A DNA stretch of 64,000 nt from contig NZ_JBEDNQ010000001.1 in assembly GCF_040105385.1 (NCBI RefSeq), positions 248,001-312,000 of the forward strand. The letters run 5' to 3'. Positions 1 to 8,270 of the stretch are shown piece by piece (within the stretch, counting starts at the first letter, position 1; each line of letters starts with the position of its first letter). The DNA comes from Pseudonocardia nematodicida (lineage in GTDB: Bacteria > Actinomycetota > Actinomycetes > Mycobacteriales > Pseudonocardiaceae). The notes under the pieces are model-generated. The model was not told the origin of the DNA, did no database searches, and saw nothing but the letters and a program-made list of their open reading frames with translations. A program made the position numbers and the translations under genes.

Positions 1-1
1 C

Positions 2-79
2 GGCGGACATTTCGCCGCCCTGGAGCGGCCGACTGCTCTGGTGGACGACCTCCGCGCCTTCTTCCGGCCTTACCGATAG
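2..79 (+). CDS. C-terminal end of an epoxide-hydrolase-like alpha/beta hydrolase (partial)
   Basis: Only the last 25 codons are inside the window, ending at a TAG at 77-79. The visible peptide begins GGHFAALERP and ends with an arginine-rich tail (FFRPYR). A Gly-Gly-His-Phe followed by Ala-x-x-Glu-x-Pro is the usual context of the catalytic histidine in epoxide hydrolases and related alpha/beta hydrolases, so the third residue here is probably the catalytic His. Nothing can be said about the N-terminus, substrate or start. A haloalkane dehalogenase-like hydrolase is the main alternative. Confidence 0.6.
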   Translation, partial: GGHFAALERPTALVDDLRAFFRPYR

Positions 80-134
80 CGCGCCTCGTGCCTGGTATGC
101 GCCGCGTTTCTGCCATTCCGACCGGAGGACCCGA

Positions 135-1547
135 GTGACTGCGCCCACTACCCGTCCTGCGCCACCGCGAAGCGGTACAGGACCACTGATCGGTGTCCTG
201 GCCGGCGCCGCCTTCGTGATGATCCTCAACGAGACGATCCTCGGTGTCGCACTGCGTGATCTGAGCGTCGACCTCGCCGTCCCGACGACTACGGTCCAGT
301 GGCTGACCAGCGGATATCTGCTGACGATGGCCGTCGTCATTCCCACGACCGGCTATCTGCTGGACAGATACACCCCACGCCGGATATTCGTGTTCTCGAT
401 GGCGGTGTTCACTGCGGGGACCCTGATATCCGGCTTCGCTCCCGGGTTCGGAGTTCTGCTCGCGGGGCGCGTGGTGCAGGCCGTCGGTACCGCATTGATG
501 CTTCCGTTGCTGATGACGACGGTGCTGCGTCTCGTTCCCGCGGAGCGGCGCGGTGCCACCATGGGCACGATCACGATCGTCATCGCCGTCGCGCCCGCGA
601 TCGGCCCGACGATCGGCGGCGCCGTACTGTCCGGCCTCGGCTGGCGCTGGATGTTCTGGCTGGTCGTCCCGCTCGCGGTGGCCGCGCTCGTGTTCGGCGC
701 ACGGTGGCTGGACCTGGACGCCGTCGGGCGCGCGGGTCCACTGGACGTCGCATCGGTGCTGATCTCCGCGGTGGGATTCGGCGGCCTCGTCTACGGCCTG
801 TCGTCCATCGGCAAGGACGATGCCGGGGGTGCACTGGCGTGGGTCGCGGTCATCGTCGGGCTCGGTGCCATCGGTCTCTTCGTCGTGCGGCAGGTGCGGC
901 TGCAGGCCGAGAGCCGGGCGTTGCTCGATCTCCGGACGTTCCTCTGGCGTCCGTTCGTGGTCTCCTTGCTGCTCACGGGGCTGATGCTGCTGACCCTGAT
1001 CGGCGTCGCATCGGTTCTCCTGCCCCTCTACCTGCAGTCGGTGCTGGGCGTGACCCCGCTGGTGACCGGGCTCGCCCTGCTGCCGGGCGGGCTCCTGCTC
1101 GGGCTGCTCGGGCGACCGGTCGGTGCACTGTTCGACAGGTACGGAGCGCGACCCCTGGTCGTCCCGGGTGCCGTGCTCATGGCATGCGGGCTCGGCCTGT
1201 TCTCGACCATGGGCCCCGCGACCCCGCTGCTCGCGGCCGTCGGCTTCCACGTCGTCCTGATGGCCGGGATGTCGCTGATGATGACCCCGCTGATGACGGA
1301 GGCGCTGGGATCACTGCCGGACGAGCTCTATTCGCACGGCAGCGCGACCCTGTCCACGGTGCAGCAGATCGCGGGCGCGGTGGGTACCGCCCTGTTCGTC
1401 ACCGTGGCCGCGGCCGGGTCGGCCCCGGGCGGCCCGTCACCCGACGCGGCCGGACTGCACACGGCGTTCGCGACGGCCGGTGGCGTCGGGCTCCTGACGG
1501 TGCTGCTGTCGCTGCTGGTACGACGCCGATCCGTCCGGACGGGGTGA
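135..1547 (+). CDS. MFS drug-efflux transporter, DHA2 (14-TM) family
   Basis: A 470-residue, very hydrophobic membrane protein of the size usual for 14-helix DHA2 (EmrB/QacA) proton-drug antiporters. Visible family motifs are a motif-D1-like NETILGVAL near residues 32-40, motif A as GYLLDRYTPRR near 73-83, and motif C as GPTIGG near 157-162. These proteins export hydrophobic compounds across the cytoplasmic membrane using the proton gradient; the substrate cannot be read from sequence. The GTG start is chosen because GGAGG at 124-128 precedes it by 6 bases. It converges on the sugar dehydrogenase gene that ends at 1566, and no regulator is adjacent. Confidence 0.9.
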   Translation: MTAPTTRPAPPRSGTGPLIGVLAGAAFVMILNETILGVALRDLSVDLAVPTTTVQWLTSGYLLTMAVVIPTTGYLLDRYTPRRIFVFSMAVFTAGTLISGFAPGFGVLLAGRVVQAVGTALMLPLLMTTVLRLVPAERRGATMGTITIVIAVAPAIGPTIGGAVLSGLGWRWMFWLVVPLAVAALVFGARWLDLDAVGRAGPLDVASVLISAVGFGGLVYGLSSIGKDDAGGALAWVAVIVGLGAIGLFVVRQVRLQAESRALLDLRTFLWRPFVVSLLLTGLMLLTLIGVASVLLPLYLQSVLGVTPLVTGLALLPGGLLLGLLGRPVGALFDRYGARPLVVPGAVLMACGLGLFSTMGPATPLLAAVGFHVVLMAGMSLMMTPLMTEALGSLPDELYSHGSATLSTVQQIAGAVGTALFVTVAAAGSAPGGPSPDAAGLHTAFATAGGVGLLTVLLSLLVRRRSVRTG

Positions 1548-1565
1548 TGCCGGCTTCGGATCGGC

Positions 1566-2729
1566 TCACGGAACGGCGGGTGGTGGGACCGTGCCGACCC
1601 GATAGGCATCGGGTGACGGATCCTGCCCGAGTTCCGCGAGGTCGACGGGCCGTCCCTCGGTCGCGGAGCGGTAGATCGCGTGCACGGTCCGGAGCGTCCG
1701 GACGGCGTCCTCGACCGTCACCAGGGTCCGGCGGCCGTCCAGGATCGCCCTCGACACGTCGGCGAACTGGCGGGCGTGGCCGGCCGCCGTCGTCGTCGCA
1801 TCACGGTTGTCGACGGGGTCGGGGGCGACCACCTGGTTGCCCGCCCCGTGCAGACCCATGTCGCCGACATCGGTGGGGCCGGCGAGATGCAGGTAGCTGA
1901 GCCCCTCGTGCTCGATGACGGCGCTGCCCCGCGTCCCCATCACCTGCAGCCGGGCTGCGAGACCGGGGAAGGCGGCCGTCGTGGCGTGCACGGTGGCGAT
2001 CGCCCCTGACTCGAACTCGACGACCGCCGCCACGGTGTCCTCGACCTCGATGCGCCGGTGTGCCAGCAGGCGGCTGCCGGCGCTGACGCGGACGGGCTCG
2101 CCGAAGTACCAGACCAGGAGGTCGAGCGTGTGCACGCCCTGGTTCATCAGCGCACCGCCGTCATGGGCCCAGGTCCCGCGCCAGTCGTCCCGGTCGTAGT
2201 ACGCCTGGCTCCGCCACCACCCGACCGAGACGACGCCGGACGTGAGGGTCCCCATGCGCCCTGCGTCGATCGCCTCGCGTACGCGGGTGGCGGCAGGGCC
2301 GAATCGCTGCTGGCTCACCACCGCGGCCACCAGGCCGGACGCCTCCGCTTCGGCCGCGACGTCGGCGAACGCCAGAGCGCGCCGCAGGTCGACGTCGACC
2401 GGCTTCTCGAGAACGAGATGGCGCCTCGCCTCGAGAACCCTGGTCCCGATCCCGACGTGGGTTCCCGTCGGGGTGACGACCGAGACGAGCTCGACCCGGG
2501 GGTCGTCGAGGATCTCCTCGACGGTCGCTGCGGCGACCCGTCCTTCCGTTCTCCAGCCCTGTTGATGGTGCTCGATGAAGGCCCGGGCCCGGGACGGTGT
2601 CCTCGAGCCGACGGCGACGAGGTCGACATCTTTCGTCTCACTGATCGCCGCCGCGTGGGTCGCCGCGATCGCACCCGTTCCGATGATCGCGACCCCGATG
2701 GGGCGCTCGTTCGATCGTCGACGGTTCAG
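1566..2729 (-). CDS. Gfo/Idh/MocA family NAD(P)-dependent sugar dehydrogenase with apparent CTG start
   Basis: A 387-residue oxidoreductase with an N-terminal Rossmann fold (VAIIGTGAIA near residues 14-23), the family motif LEKPVD around residue 95, and a C-terminal Gfo/Idh alpha/beta domain. The family oxidises or reduces sugars and inositols with NAD(P). In this frame there is no ATG, GTG or TTG before codon 134 (2330), a start that would delete the whole Rossmann domain. An upstream in-frame TGA limits the N-terminus, leaving CTG at 2729-2727 as the only plausible start. That CTG overlaps the stop of the upstream isomerase as CTGA, so translational coupling is likely. The two genes probably work together on one sugar or polyol under the LacI regulator at 3911. 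A sequencing error at the start is the alternative. Confidence 0.8.
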   Translation of the reverse strand: MNRRRSNERPIGVAIIGTGAIAATHAAAISETKDVDLVAVGSRTPSRARAFIEHHQQGWRTEGRVAAATVEEILDDPRVELVSVVTPTGTHVGIGTRVLEARRHLVLEKPVDVDLRRALAFADVAAEAEASGLVAAVVSQQRFGPAATRVREAIDAGRMGTLTSGVVSVGWWRSQAYYDRDDWRGTWAHDGGALMNQGVHTLDLLVWYFGEPVRVSAGSRLLAHRRIEVEDTVAAVVEFESGAIATVHATTAAFPGLAARLQVMGTRGSAVIEHEGLSYLHLAGPTDVGDMGLHGAGNQVVAPDPVDNRDATTTAAGHARQFADVSRAILDGRRTLVTVEDAVRTLRTVHAIYRSATEGRPVDLAELGQDPSPDAYRVGTVPPPAVP

Positions 2730-3574
2730 AGCAGGTCACCGAAGCCCATCGCGGCGAGATTGCGGTAGGAGATCCGCAGGCATTCGAGGATGTCCATGCC
2801 CTCGGTCTCCTCCTGCTCGACCAGCAGATACCGCGCGCCGGCATCGAGGGCGGCGGGGATGATGCGTCCCCAGTCGAGGTTGCCCTCGCCCACCGCGGCA
2901 TCGGTCACCACCGCGTTCCGGAAGGCCGCGAAGCCGCCGGCGGTGATCTCCGCGAGGACCGCGGGGTCGAGGTTCTTGATCCGGTAGTCCTTGAGGTGGA
3001 CGAGCCCGACGCGCCCCGCGCGATCCGCGATGGCCCGCACCGGGTCCAGACCCGCGCGCTGCACCCAGTGCACGTCCAGCTCGAACCCGACACTCGGCGC
3101 GTGCTCCGCGATGATGTCGTGGAGGTACGCCCCGTCGAACGTCGCGAACTCCACGTGGTGGTTGTGGTAGCAGAGCGCGATGCCCTCGTCCCTCAGGCGC
3201 TTGGCGTGGTCCTCGAGCTCCCTCGACGCGTCGATCAGCTGCTCGCGGTCGGTCAGCGCGTCGAGGGGCAGCATCGCGACCCGGAGCATCCCGCTGCCGA
3301 GTGCCCGCGCGTCGGCGACGATCTTGTCGAAGTCGCTGCCGAGCGTGTCGCCGCCGCCCGCCATCGGGGCCAGCCCCGCGGAGAGGGCCGCGAAGGTCAG
3401 TCCGAACTCCTCCCGGGCCCGGGCGAGCTCCGCCACGTTCTCGGCCGTCATCGGGATCTGGGAGACCTCGGTGACCGTGAACCCGACGTCCGAGAGCCGG
3501 CGCATCGCCTCGAACGGCCCGACCTCCGCGACGATCTGCTTGAGCATCATCGCCTGAACGCCGATCACTGCCAC
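2726..3574 (-). CDS. Sugar phosphate isomerase/epimerase (xylose-isomerase-like TIM barrel)
   Basis: A 282-residue single-domain AP-endonuclease-2/xylose-isomerase-like TIM barrel. Likely metal ligands and active-site residues are visible in the strand-end motifs CYHNHHVEF, GFELDVHWVQ, LVHLKDYR and LLVEQEETEG. The family isomerises or epimerises sugars and cyclitols with a divalent metal. The start is GTG 3574, with GAGGGAG five bases upstream; a GTG six bases earlier lies inside that Shine-Dalgarno sequence. Its TGA is shared with the putative CTG start of the Gfo/Idh gene. It is transcribed away from the LacI regulator, and two operator-like palindromes lie in the shared promoter region. 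The exact substrate is unknown. Confidence 0.85.
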   Translation of the reverse strand: MAVIGVQAMMLKQIVAEVGPFEAMRRLSDVGFTVTEVSQIPMTAENVAELARAREEFGLTFAALSAGLAPMAGGGDTLGSDFDKIVADARALGSGMLRVAMLPLDALTDREQLIDASRELEDHAKRLRDEGIALCYHNHHVEFATFDGAYLHDIIAEHAPSVGFELDVHWVQRAGLDPVRAIADRAGRVGLVHLKDYRIKNLDPAVLAEITAGGFAAFRNAVVTDAAVGEGNLDWGRIIPAALDAGARYLLVEQEETEGMDILECLRISYRNLAAMGFGDLL

Positions 3575-3639
3575 GGTCACTCCCTCGTTCGCCGCCGTCG
3601 TAGCCGAGCCCCTCCCACTTTTCCAGGTGCGTAGGGTTA

Positions 3640-3655
3640 TGGCAACCGGTTGACA
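3640..3655. promoter_or_regulatory. LacI-type operator 1
   Basis: TGGCAACCGGTTGACA contains the perfect 10-base palindrome CAACCGGTTG with a central CG step, the layout bound by LacI/GalR-family dimers. It lies 66 bases upstream of the isomerase start at 3574, where a repressor could block transcription. Confidence 0.65.
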
Positions 3656-3715
3656 TGGTCTTTCAGCTGTCTCAGCAGTGCACAATTCGACTGTCGAGAG
3701 TGGCCGTCGATAGAG

Positions 3716-3733
3716 TTGGCAATCGGTTGAACG
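3716..3733. promoter_or_regulatory. LacI-type operator 2
   Basis: TTGGCAATCGGTTGAACG matches operator 1 at nearly every position (CAATCGGTTG against CAACCGGTTG). Its centre at 3724.5 is 77 bases from the centre of operator 1, close to seven helical turns, so one tetramer or two dimers could bridge them. Confidence 0.6.
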
Positions 3734-3910
3734 CTCTGTCGGGTGTAGCCGGAAGGGCCCGTACGCCTCCTGTCGGCAGGTTCGGAGACCGCACCGTGCA
3801 CGACCGCCGGGAGGTGACTGGTGAGAGGCGCCGAGGGTGAGGTGGCACCATTGACCGGCGCGCCGCGATCAACGAGATCGTGGATGCCGCGGCGAGACGG
3901 GTGCGGACGG

Positions 3911-4984
3911 ATGCAGAGCGATGAGCCGGAAGACGAGGTCGGTGCGGCCGGCACGTCCGTCGATGCCTCCCGCGGGCAGCGGCGCAACGGTGCCGCCACG
4001 ATCTACGACGTCGCCGAGCGCGCCGGCGTCGCGCCGTCCACCGTCTCCCGGGCACTGAGCAAACCCGGAAGGATCAGCGCGGCGACGGAGGCGAAGATCC
4101 GCGCGGCCGCCGAGGAGCTCAACTTCCGCTTCAATCCGATGGCCCGCGCGCTGCACACCGGCCGCACCCAGACCATCGCGCTCGTCCTCGCCGACATCAC
4201 CAACCCGGTCGTGTTCGGCATCATCCGCGGTGCGGAGAAGGCGGCGAGCGCAGAGGGCTACACGCTCATCATCGCCGAGTCGCAGGAGTCCGGGGACGTC
4301 GAGGCCGCCGCCGTCTCGCGCATCCTGCCGAGTGTCGACGGCCTGGTCCTCGCCACCAGCCGGCTCGCGTCGGACCGGATCCGCGACATCGCCGTCGAGA
4401 AGCCCGTGGTCCTGATCAACCGCGCGGTCGACGACGTCGCAGCCATCCTGCCGAACGTGTCGCAGGGTGTGACCGCGCTCCTCGATCACCTCGACGAACT
4501 CGGTCACCGCTCCCTCGCGTACCTCTCCGGCCCGCAGGTGTCGTGGATGAGCGAACGTCGCTGGGAGAACCTGCTCGAGGGGGCCGAGAGTCGTGGGATG
4601 GGGCTGGTCGAGATCGGCCCCAACGTGCCGACGATCGAGGGCGGGCGCGCCGCGCTCCGACGCGTCCTGGCGGCGCGGGTCACGGCCGCCGTCGCCTTCA
4701 ACGACCTCATCGCGATCGGCCTCATGAAGGCCGCGGCGGAGAGCGACGTCGACGTACCGAACCGGCTGAGCGTCACCGGGTTCGACGACATCTTCGGCAG
4801 CGAGCTGGTGGTCCCGGCCCTGACGACCGTGCGCAGTGAGCTGGAGCTCGCCGGCCAGCGCGCCGTCGAGCATCTGCTCGCCGGACTGGCGGGCAGGACT
4901 CCGGAGGCCACGGATGCCTTGTCCGCCGAGCTCGTCATCCGCATGTCGACCGCTGCGCCCGCGGAGCCGGCCGTCGTCGGATGA
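3911..4984 (+). CDS. LacI family transcriptional regulator
   Basis: About 357 residues from the ATG at 3911. The N-terminal LacI helix-turn-helix is clear at residues 30-55 (TIYDVAERAGVAPSTVSRAL), followed by the hinge and a periplasmic-binding-protein-like effector domain ending with the family pattern RLSVTGFDDI and a C-terminal regulatory segment. It most likely represses the divergent isomerase/Gfo-Idh operon through the two palindromes at 3640 and 3716, and probably itself. The inducer would be a sugar or sugar derivative handled by those enzymes (inference). An in-frame ATG at 3884 and a GTG at 3821 are possible earlier starts, but the extra residues look non-conserved. Confidence 0.9.
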   Translation: MQSDEPEDEVGAAGTSVDASRGQRRNGAATIYDVAERAGVAPSTVSRALSKPGRISAATEAKIRAAAEELNFRFNPMARALHTGRTQTIALVLADITNPVVFGIIRGAEKAASAEGYTLIIAESQESGDVEAAAVSRILPSVDGLVLATSRLASDRIRDIAVEKPVVLINRAVDDVAAILPNVSQGVTALLDHLDELGHRSLAYLSGPQVSWMSERRWENLLEGAESRGMGLVEIGPNVPTIEGGRAALRRVLAARVTAAVAFNDLIAIGLMKAAAESDVDVPNRLSVTGFDDIFGSELVVPALTTVRSELELAGQRAVEHLLAGLAGRTPEATDALSAELVIRMSTAAPAEPAVVG

Positions 4985-5001
4985 CGCCGTCGTCGGATGA
5001 C
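4970..5001. repeat. 16-base tandem duplication over the LacI stop codon
   Basis: GCCGTCGTCGGATGAC occurs twice head to tail (4970-4985 and 4986-5001). The first copy contains the regulator's TGA stop, so the second copy carries a duplicated, untranslated stop. It looks like a recent slippage event. Confidence 0.8.
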
Positions 5002-5026
5002 GCCCTCGTCGTGGCGCGCCCACGCA

Positions 5027-5842
5027 TCAGTACTCGGTGACGCCTGCGTCGGGAGCGATCTCGTGGGCGGTGATGTACTTCGATGCGTCGGAGGCGAGGA
5101 AGAGGACGGTCTCGGCGACGTCCTCGGGCTCGGTGCCCTCGACGGGCAGCAGGTTGGTGAACATCGCACCCAGCCGGGGGTAGCCCGCGATGGCCGCACC
5201 CAGCTTCGCCTGCATGTCGCCTGATCCCATGGGCGTGTTGACGCCGGTCGGGTGCACGGTGTTGACGCGGATGTGGTGGGCGCCGAGCTCGGCGGCGAAC
5301 GCCTTGGCCATGCCGCGGACGGCGAACTTGCTGGTGGTGTAGGGGACCATGAACGGCTGGACCTTCAGCCCGGCGGCGGAGCTGATGATGACGATCGAGC
5401 CGCCCCCGGCGCGGACCAGGTGCGGCGCACCGGCCATGACGGTGTTCCAGACGCCGCGCACGTTGATGGAGACGGTGTCGTCGAAGATCGTCGGGGTGAC
5501 CTGGTCCCAGGGCTCGGGGATGCAGATCCCGGCATTGGCGATCACGGTGTCGAGACGGCCGAGCTCGCCGACGGCGTCGTCGACGACGGAGGTCAGCTTC
5601 TCGAGGTCGCGTACGTCGAGCTGGGCCGCGACGATGCGGCGGTCCAGCTTCTCGATCTCGCGCACGGTCTGGTCGAGGTCTGCGGGGGTCGGGGAGTCGT
5701 AGGCGACGCCGGGCAGGGGTCCGGCCAGGTCGACGGCGATGATGTCGGCCCCCTCCTGCGCCAGCCTGACGGCGTGGGCTCGGCCCTGTCCTCGGGCGGC
5801 GCCCGTGATGAGGGCGACCTTCCCCGCTACACGTCCGGTCAT
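5027..5842 (-). CDS. Mycofactocin-coupled SDR family oxidoreductase (copy 1)
   Basis: A 271-residue short-chain dehydrogenase with the nicotinamide-binding motif TGAARGQG at residues 13-20, the NAG motif near 102-105, a catalytic Ser at about 154-155 and Tyr168-x3-Lys172. The sequence ARGQGRAHAVRLAQEGADII, and the insertion after the second beta strand, are typical of the mycofactocin-coupled subfamily. In that subfamily NAD is bound non-exchangeably and the redox peptide mycofactocin re-oxidises the enzyme. The likely substrates are alcohols or hydroxyacyl compounds. It lies 39 bases downstream of the crotonase gene and is probably co-transcribed with it. No mycofactocin biosynthesis (mftA-F) gene is in this window. 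Confidence 0.88.
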   Translation of the reverse strand: MTGRVAGKVALITGAARGQGRAHAVRLAQEGADIIAVDLAGPLPGVAYDSPTPADLDQTVREIEKLDRRIVAAQLDVRDLEKLTSVVDDAVGELGRLDTVIANAGICIPEPWDQVTPTIFDDTVSINVRGVWNTVMAGAPHLVRAGGGSIVIISSAAGLKVQPFMVPYTTSKFAVRGMAKAFAAELGAHHIRVNTVHPTGVNTPMGSGDMQAKLGAAIAGYPRLGAMFTNLLPVEGTEPEDVAETVLFLASDASKYITAHEIAPDAGVTEY

Positions 5843-5881
5843 GTCGGTTCCCCGCTCGTCGTCAGTGACAAGATCATCGGT

Positions 5882-6667
5882 TCATTCCCCGTGCCGGCCC
5901 GCCGCGGAGATGACGCTGAGGGCGCCCAGCCCTTCCAGCGCCAGCCCGTAGCCCAGGCCCTCCTCGACGAGCCTCTTGTACCGCTGGGTCAGCACCACCC
6001 GGGTGTAGCGGGCGACGACGGGGTCCAGCGCGGCGAGCCGGCGGGCGTGCTCCATGGCACGTTCCAGGAGCTGGTCGGAAGGCAGGACCTCGTTGACGAC
6101 TCCCAGCCGCAGGGCCTCCTGCGCGTCGAGTGTCTGTCCGGTGAGGAGGAAGTAGCGGCCACGGTTGATGCCGAGCAGCTCCAGCCACACGATATGGACG
6201 CCGTCTCCGGGGACGGTCCCGTTGGGCACGTGCGGGGCGTCCTGGAACGTGGCCGTCGAGGACGCCAGCGTGATGTCGGACATGACCGCGAGTTCGGCGT
6301 GGATGGTGGCCGGGCCGTTCACGGCCGCGATGACCGGGACCTCGATGTCGAGCAGGCGGCGCAGCATCCGCTTGCCGTCGAAGTAGACGCCTTCGTCCCA
6401 GTCACCGGGGGTTCGGAGGTCCATGTCGTAGACCATCGTGTCGATGAAGGACTCCCCGGTACCGGTGAGGACCACAGCCCGGTTGTCCCGGTCGTCGCCG
6501 ATGGCGGCGAAGCCATCGCACCAGTCGTGGTGGTGCTGGGCGGTGTAGGTGACCGCCGTGTCGGGGTCGGCGCCGTGCAGCCGGACCAGGAGGACCCCGT
6601 CGCTGTCTCGGCTCATCGCGATGGTGGGAAAGGCGTCGAAGTAGTCGGGGCGCTCGTCTGCCGTCAT
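5882..6667 (-). CDS. Enoyl-CoA hydratase/isomerase (crotonase) family protein
   Basis: A 261-residue crotonase-fold protein. The segment VLTGTGESFIDTM and the oxyanion-hole region VIAAVNGPATIHAELAVMSD followed by FQDAPHVPNGTVPGDG are characteristic, although the usual catalytic Glu pair is not obviously complete. The family hydrates or isomerises CoA thioesters. The ATG at 6667 is chosen because GGAGG at 6676-6680 precedes it by 8 bases; an upstream in-frame start has no such site. The gene heads a two-gene unit with the SDR at 5842. A 13-base operator-like palindrome lies 44 bases upstream of the start, overlapping the end of the preceding TetR gene region. Confidence 0.82.
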   Translation of the reverse strand: MTADERPDYFDAFPTIAMSRDSDGVLLVRLHGADPDTAVTYTAQHHHDWCDGFAAIGDDRDNRAVVLTGTGESFIDTMVYDMDLRTPGDWDEGVYFDGKRMLRRLLDIEVPVIAAVNGPATIHAELAVMSDITLASSTATFQDAPHVPNGTVPGDGVHIVWLELLGINRGRYFLLTGQTLDAQEALRLGVVNEVLPSDQLLERAMEHARRLAALDPVVARYTRVVLTQRYKRLVEEGLGYGLALEGLGALSVISAAGRHGE

Positions 6668-6710
6668 GGAAGGTGCCTCCAGTCGTGCCGGGTGCAGTCG
6701 ACCATATTCA

Positions 6711-6723
6711 TGCACTCGGTGCA
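6711..6723. promoter_or_regulatory. TetR-type operator upstream of the crotonase-SDR unit
   Basis: TGCACTCGGTGCA is a near-perfect inverted repeat (arms TGCACT and GGTGCA around a central C). The same element with perfect arms lies at 8271-8283, upstream of the second SDR. Both sit 41-44 bases from the start codons they precede. Confidence 0.65.
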
Positions 6724-6727
6724 AATA

Positions 6728-7330
6728 CTACGCGACCGGCGGCTGGGTGAACTCCTCTCCACGCAGCGAGAGGCCGGCGACGGCGATCCTGACGGCGTGA
6801 CCAGGGTCCGGCGCGTCTCCGGCGGCCCACCACAAGGCGGCCTCGTACACGGCGCCGGCGACCCCGCCGGCCACACACCGGCAGGTCAGCTCGTCGGGGA
6901 CCCGGGTGCGCAGGAAGTCCAGCACGGCGGCACGGGATGCCGCGATGACGACGTAGCCCGCCGCGGCCGTGTCCGGATGGGTCGCCACCACCCGGAGTCG
7001 CGCCTGGGCGAGGGCGAGACCGTCCTCGCCCAGGTCCTCGAAGGCTCGGGCGAACGCGGAGGAGAGCACGGCGGCGAGGTCGGCGGAGCGGCCGTGCGGC
7101 TGCGCCAGGTGGTGGCGCAGCCGGTCGACATAGAACTCGTGGCCGGACCACAACAGGTCCGCCTTCGTGGGGAAGTGGTTGAACAGGCTGCGTCGGCTGA
7201 TGCCCGCGGCGGTCGCGACGTCGCCCATGCTCACCGCCTCGTACCCGCGCTCGGCGAACAGGTCGACGGCGGCCCGGGCGACGCGGGTGGTGTCGACCTC
7301 GCGCGGGCGGCCCGGGGGACGGGGTGGCAT
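6728..7330 (-). CDS. TetR family regulator, mycofactocin-system type
   Basis: A 200-residue protein with an N-terminal TetR helix-turn-helix (VARAAVDLFAERGYEAVSMG, then ATAAGISRRSLFNHFPTKA, about residues 17-60) and a C-terminal ligand domain. The pattern ARLRVVATHPD and the overall length resemble MftR-like regulators found with mycofactocin-dependent dehydrogenases. MftR is known to respond to acyl-CoA; the ligand here is unproven. The gene lies 57 bases downstream of SDR copy 2 on the same strand, so it is probably co-transcribed and autoregulated from the palindrome at 8271. It likely also controls the crotonase-SDR unit through the palindrome at 6711. Confidence 0.85.
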   Translation of the reverse strand: MPPRPPGRPREVDTTRVARAAVDLFAERGYEAVSMGDVATAAGISRRSLFNHFPTKADLLWSGHEFYVDRLRHHLAQPHGRSADLAAVLSSAFARAFEDLGEDGLALAQARLRVVATHPDTAAAGYVVIAASRAAVLDFLRTRVPDELTCRCVAGGVAGAVYEAALWWAAGDAPDPGHAVRIAVAGLSLRGEEFTQPPVA

Positions 7331-7387
7331 GGCCCGATCATCCCCCGTGCGCGTGTCCCCCCGGGCGCGCCCTGGCGGAGCACGCGA

Positions 7388-8230
7388 TCACAACAGCGAG
7401 AACCCGGCGTCGACCTTGATCTCCTCGCCGGTGACGTAGCGCGCCCTGTCCGACACGAGGAACATCACCGCCTCGGTGATGTCGGCGGGTTCGACGATGG
7501 GGACGTCGAGCAGGTTGCGGGACTGGGCGAGCCAGCTGTCGGGTCCGGCCTCGCCCGAGGCGGCCTCGGCGGCCAGTCTCTCCACGGTCGCGTTCAGGGT
7601 CATTCCGGATGTGACGCCGGTGGGGTGCACCATGTTGACCCGGATCCAGTGCCGGGCCAGGGCGAGGGCGTAGGTCTTCATGAGGCCGACCGCGCCGTGC
7701 TTGGCCGCCATGTAGGCCACCCGGCCGCCGGTGGCGCCGATCGGGCGCGTCGCCGCCGTGGAGCCGGTCATCACGATCGACCCACCATGTCCGCCGGCGA
7801 CGAGGTGCGGGATCGACGCCTCGATCAGGTGGAAGTACCCGGTGATGTCGACGCCCAGGATGTCCGCCCAGACCTGCGCCTCCTCGGCGTAGGAGCCGGC
7901 CTCGGTGTACCGGGCGATGCCGGCCTGGGGGATGACGATGTCGAGCCGGCCCAGTTCGGCCACGCCCTCGTCGACGGCCACCTTCACGGCCGCCGCGTCC
8001 CGGACGTCGACCTCGCGCGCCACGACCCACCGGCCCATGCCCTCGATCTTGGCGGCGGTCTCGGCCAGGTCGGCCGATGTCGCATTGGGGTAGTCCATCG
8101 AGTCGATGTCACGGCAGAGGTCGAGGGCGATGATGTTGGCGCCCTCCTCGGCCAGGCGCAGGGCGTGTGACCTGCCCTGTCCGCGGGCGGCGCCGCTGAT
8201 CACCGCGACCTTGTCCTCGTGAGCACCCAT
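7388..8230 (-). CDS. Mycofactocin-coupled SDR family oxidoreductase (copy 2)
   Basis: A 280-residue short-chain dehydrogenase with SGAARGQG at residues 12-19, the NAD-binding strand ANIIALDLC, a VVIPQAGIA-like active-site strand, a catalytic Ser in VMTGSTAA and a Tyr-x3-Lys in VAYMAAKHG. The ARGQGRSHALRLAEEGANII signature again places it in the mycofactocin-coupled subfamily. The ATG at 8230 is preceded at 8 bases by GGAGG. It is clearly paralogous to the SDR at 5842 but diverged enough to have another substrate. It is the first gene of a unit with the TetR gene at 7330, downstream of the perfect TGCACT palindrome at 8271. Confidence 0.88.
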   Translation of the reverse strand: MGAHEDKVAVISGAARGQGRSHALRLAEEGANIIALDLCRDIDSMDYPNATSADLAETAAKIEGMGRWVVAREVDVRDAAAVKVAVDEGVAELGRLDIVIPQAGIARYTEAGSYAEEAQVWADILGVDITGYFHLIEASIPHLVAGGHGGSIVMTGSTAATRPIGATGGRVAYMAAKHGAVGLMKTYALALARHWIRVNMVHPTGVTSGMTLNATVERLAAEAASGEAGPDSWLAQSRNLLDVPIVEPADITEAVMFLVSDRARYVTGEEIKVDAGFSLL

Positions 8231-8270
8231 GACGTGTACCTCCAACGGTGGTGGGCGTCGTCGCCCTTTA

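Larger units (their letters stand above)
3575..3910. other. Divergent intergenic region between sugar isomerase and LacI regulator
   Basis: About 336 bases without a convincing gene. It holds the promoters of both divergent units and two LacI-type palindromes, annotated separately, centred 77 bases apart. The regulator reading frame is open upstream of 3911 as far as 3821, so part of the right-hand end could be coding if an earlier start is used. Confidence 0.7.

Noticed and set aside
5252..8170. Plus-strand open frame of over 900 codons
   Set aside because: It lies opposite two SDRs, a crotonase and a TetR gene with clear motifs. Its composition (Gly, Asp, Val, Arg-rich) is what antisense of high-GC genes gives, and no domain is visible.
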